DNA from: Symbiodinium natans
Taxonomy: Eukaryota > Sar > Dinophyceae > Suessiales > Symbiodiniaceae
DNA length: 64,000 nucleotides
NCBI GenBank assembly: GCA_905221605.1
Contig: CAJNDS010002313.1
Location: forward strand, 1,138,105 to 1,202,104
Direction: 5' to 3'
Shown: positions 61,800 through 64,000 of the stretch, piece by piece
Numbering within the stretch: position 1 is the stretch's first letter
Layout of the letters: each line of letters starts with the position of its first letter
Notes under the pieces: generated by a model
Told to the model about the DNA's origin: nothing
The model's input: the letters and a program-made list of their open reading frames with translations, nothing else
Databases searched by the model: none
Translations under genes and position numbers: made by a program

Positions 61800-64000
61800 C
61801 GAAAGCTCGGCGCACCCTCTCATTGTAAGGGTGTCTTCGTAGGGTTTAGGGTTGTGGGTGTAGGGTGTAGGGTAAAGGGTTTAGGGTTTAGGGTTCAGAA
61901 GCACGATGCACATGCTTTGCATAAGGGGTGCACTTTGTGCCAGAGCCCGAACAGGGCAAAATGAGCACCGCTCGGCTTCCTAGCCCTAAACCCTAAACCC
62001 TAAACCCTAAACCCTGAACCTGAACTCCTCGGCTTGTGGGGCTCTTAGGCTAGGCTGCAAAGGGCTCACAGGCTTTGCGGGGGCTGCTCGGATTCGGGTT
62101 TAATAGGGCTTAGGGTTTAGGGTTTAGGGCTTAGGGTTTGGGGCTGACAGGATTTGCAGGGCTCATAGGACCTGTGGCAGTTTTATGGGTTGCAGGTTGG
62201 CGGCTGCATCTCCTCCCTCAAACGTACCTGTCTCCCTTTAGCAGGCACCATTTCGGTACTCACTACGCTCTTTTGTGAGCTTTCTTATGGCTATTCCGTC
62301 ACAACAACGATTGCTACTTGTTACTATTGCTACTACTCGTCATCATTGTCCTTCGACTCTTTGTTGATTTAGGGATTTAAGCACGGGGCGCTGCACAGTT
62401 TCACAGTCAGAGGAGAGGAGGGGTCATGGCTTTGAGGGTTTGGGTTTGGACTTTGCGCTCGGAGTGCTTCGGAGCTGGGGTGGTGTGTTGGCGACGGCAC
62501 CAAGCCCAAAATCCTCAAGCCCTGAAACTCCAAAACCCTCTAAATCCCCCCGACTCCCCCCCCTTCTTTCATGCGGTCCGAGGCTCGTTGAGGACCGCAA
62601 AGTAGGTGAAAAAAATATAAAACAAAAAGAGGAAGACCCATGCTGGTGAGATCCATCTTAATGGAGACAGCATGAGGTGCCAACCTTAGGCGCGAGGTCT
62701 GCATGGTTTAGGGTTTAAGGTGTAAGGTTTGGGGTTTCGGGTGCTTTATCATTAGAGCCTAATCCTTCTCACCTGGCGCAAACCCTGCATCCTAGATCCG
62801 TACCCACAGGAGCTACTGCTTTTATTCAGGGCCAACAAATAGACTAAATAAACAATTCAAATCAACCCCGGAAGAACTACCAACCCTAAACCCTAAGCCC
62901 CAAGCCCCAAACCCTAAACCCTAAACCCTAAACCCTAAACCCTAGCGCCGGGAAACTACTCAAGAACCCGAATGACCCCTGCGATGCGAAGGCAAGGGTC
63001 GTACGCTAGGCCTGATAAGCGGGGCGTGGGGTTCAGGGTTCAGGGTTCAGGGTTTAGGGTTTAGGGTTTGGGGTTTGGGGTTTAGGGCTTAGGGTTTAGG
63101 GTACCCTAAGTTGGGTCTGAAGAAAAAACTACTCCAAATAAGAAACAACCGGTAGGGTTGATTTGGTCCCCGAATAGGGTTTCTCCAGCATGGTCCGCAA
63201 ACCCTAAACCCTAAACCCTGAGCTTTAAACCCACACCCTTGGCTTTTGAGTTCTGGTGGGGGGCTTCAGGAGTCGTCCCTGCAGGCCCAGCGTGTTCTTT
63301 ATACTGTCTGAGTATTCGGGTATGGGGTTTAGGGTTGCGGGCTTAGGGTTTAGGGTGATAGGAAGAAGCTGACTCTTGGGGCTCCAGGTTTAAGGGTCGC
63401 AGGGTTTAGGGCTTGCCCAGACAGGGTTATGTACAGGCTGCACTTAAGCATGCTGCTGGAAGTAAATCTCTGGCCATCAACAACTCTCGAGGTTTGGGGT
63501 TTAGGGTTCATTCCAAACCTTAGACCCGAAAAGCCTAAACCCTATTGCTCTTTGGGCTGGTTCTAGCCATGTCAGAGGCCGCGTCCTTGTTCCTAAAACC
63601 TGAAACTCGAAGCATGTCCCCCACACACACACACACACACGCAACCTGAAATATGTGCAATCGTACCTTGGGGTTTTCCGAAAATGAGGTTATCTTATTG
63701 GGGCCCTTGTTATGCGGGAATCCTACTAAGTGGAGCTGTTTCTTTGGGGAGGTCCCTTATTTTCGTAAACTCCCACCTGTATCATGCAATTCGATGCTAT
63801 CTTTTTCTTCTACTGGACAATGAGATGCATTGCCCCTTTAAGCTTGCAAAGGAAGTCACCGAACCATGCACGCTTAGACCCTAATACCTAAACCCTAAGC
63901 CCACAGCCCTAAACCCTAATAATCCCCAAACCCTAAACCCTAAACCCTAAACCCTCAGCCGTCAACCCTACAGTAAACCCTGTGACGATCCAAGGTTGCT
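61625..64000. other. upstream region, no further gene B exon recognised
   Basis: Telomere-like tracts at 61640-61740, 61980-62020, 62105-62150, 62880-62945, 63040-63105 and 63890-63960, a CT microsatellite at about 61770-61798 and a family-3 element at 63670-63776. Islands at 61900-61975 and 62640-62700 have open minus-strand frames (AHFALFGLWHKVHPLC and LAPHAVSIKMDLTS), but neither fits S6 or the pore with matching splice phase. Confidence 0.45.
63670..63776. mobile_element. family-3 element
   Basis: GGGGTTTTCCGAAAATGAGG...GGGGCCCTTGTTATGCGGGAATCCTACTAAGTGG...GGTCCCTTATTTTCGTAAACTCCC. Confidence 0.75.

Noticed and set aside
61900-61975. S6 exon of gene B (AHFALFGLWHK)
   Set aside because: Weak likeness to S6, but no donor/acceptor pair gives the phase required by the VVTAVF exon.
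7336-64000. CRISPR-like array of short repeats with unique spacers
   Set aside because: The repeats are 7-bp telomere-like units in tandem with variable tract lengths and orientation; the intervening islands contain eukaryotic exons.

Overview
The window looks like dinoflagellate nuclear DNA. The signs are: (TTTAGGG)n, the plant/dinoflagellate-type telomere repeat, scattered in both orientations from about 7.3 kb to the end; exons whose introns start with GT, GC or GA and almost always end AG|G; long introns around very short exons; two related genes in tandem on the same strand; and a possible relic of the dinoflagellate spliced leader. Bacterial signs (operons, ribosome binding sites, CRISPR) are absent. 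The species cannot be named from this sequence alone.

Layout. 0-6.8 kb has no telomere-like repeats. It holds one long plus-strand reading frame (1563-2834) with a tryptophan/proline-rich N-terminus and a possible protein-kinase-like core, local duplications, a GAT microsatellite and unassigned sequence. From 7.3 kb onward the sequence is a mosaic of short unique islands separated by telomere-like tracts, several families of short palindromic (MITE-like) elements, G-runs and AT microsatellites. A block at 14.9-18.2 kb without telomere-like repeats holds about 260-bp direct repeats flanking a minus-strand reading frame.

Many of the unique islands are exons. Read on the minus strand they give two voltage-gated-type cation channel genes carrying C-terminal EF-hands. 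Gene A is recognisable from S1 at 28.5 kb to the C-terminal region at 9.1 kb, with likely upstream cytosolic exons extending to about 30 kb and possibly to 49.7 kb. It has S1, S2-S3, an arginine-rich S4, the S4-S5 linker, S5, a pore loop and two EF-hands. The S6 exon was not found. Gene B (61.6-52.5 kb) lies upstream in the same direction and shows only the part from the end of S6 to the C-terminus; the rest must be beyond 61.6 kb. The two proteins align well but their intron positions differ: one 224-nt exon of A is divided among several exons in B, including a 24-nt exon. Every assigned B junction and nearly all A junctions keep the reading phase.

The most interesting signal is the link between introns and repeats. 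The introns consist largely of telomere-like tracts and palindromic elements. In two places a telomere-like tract is flanked by a direct duplication of unique sequence (34 bp at 39.3/39.4 kb; about 18-20 bp at 7.75/7.82 kb). The 34-bp duplication contains AG|GC, so it could act both as a GC donor and an AG acceptor and remove the insert exactly. This suggests that telomere-like DNA inserted into genes and became introns. It is an inference to be tested with transcripts and relatives.
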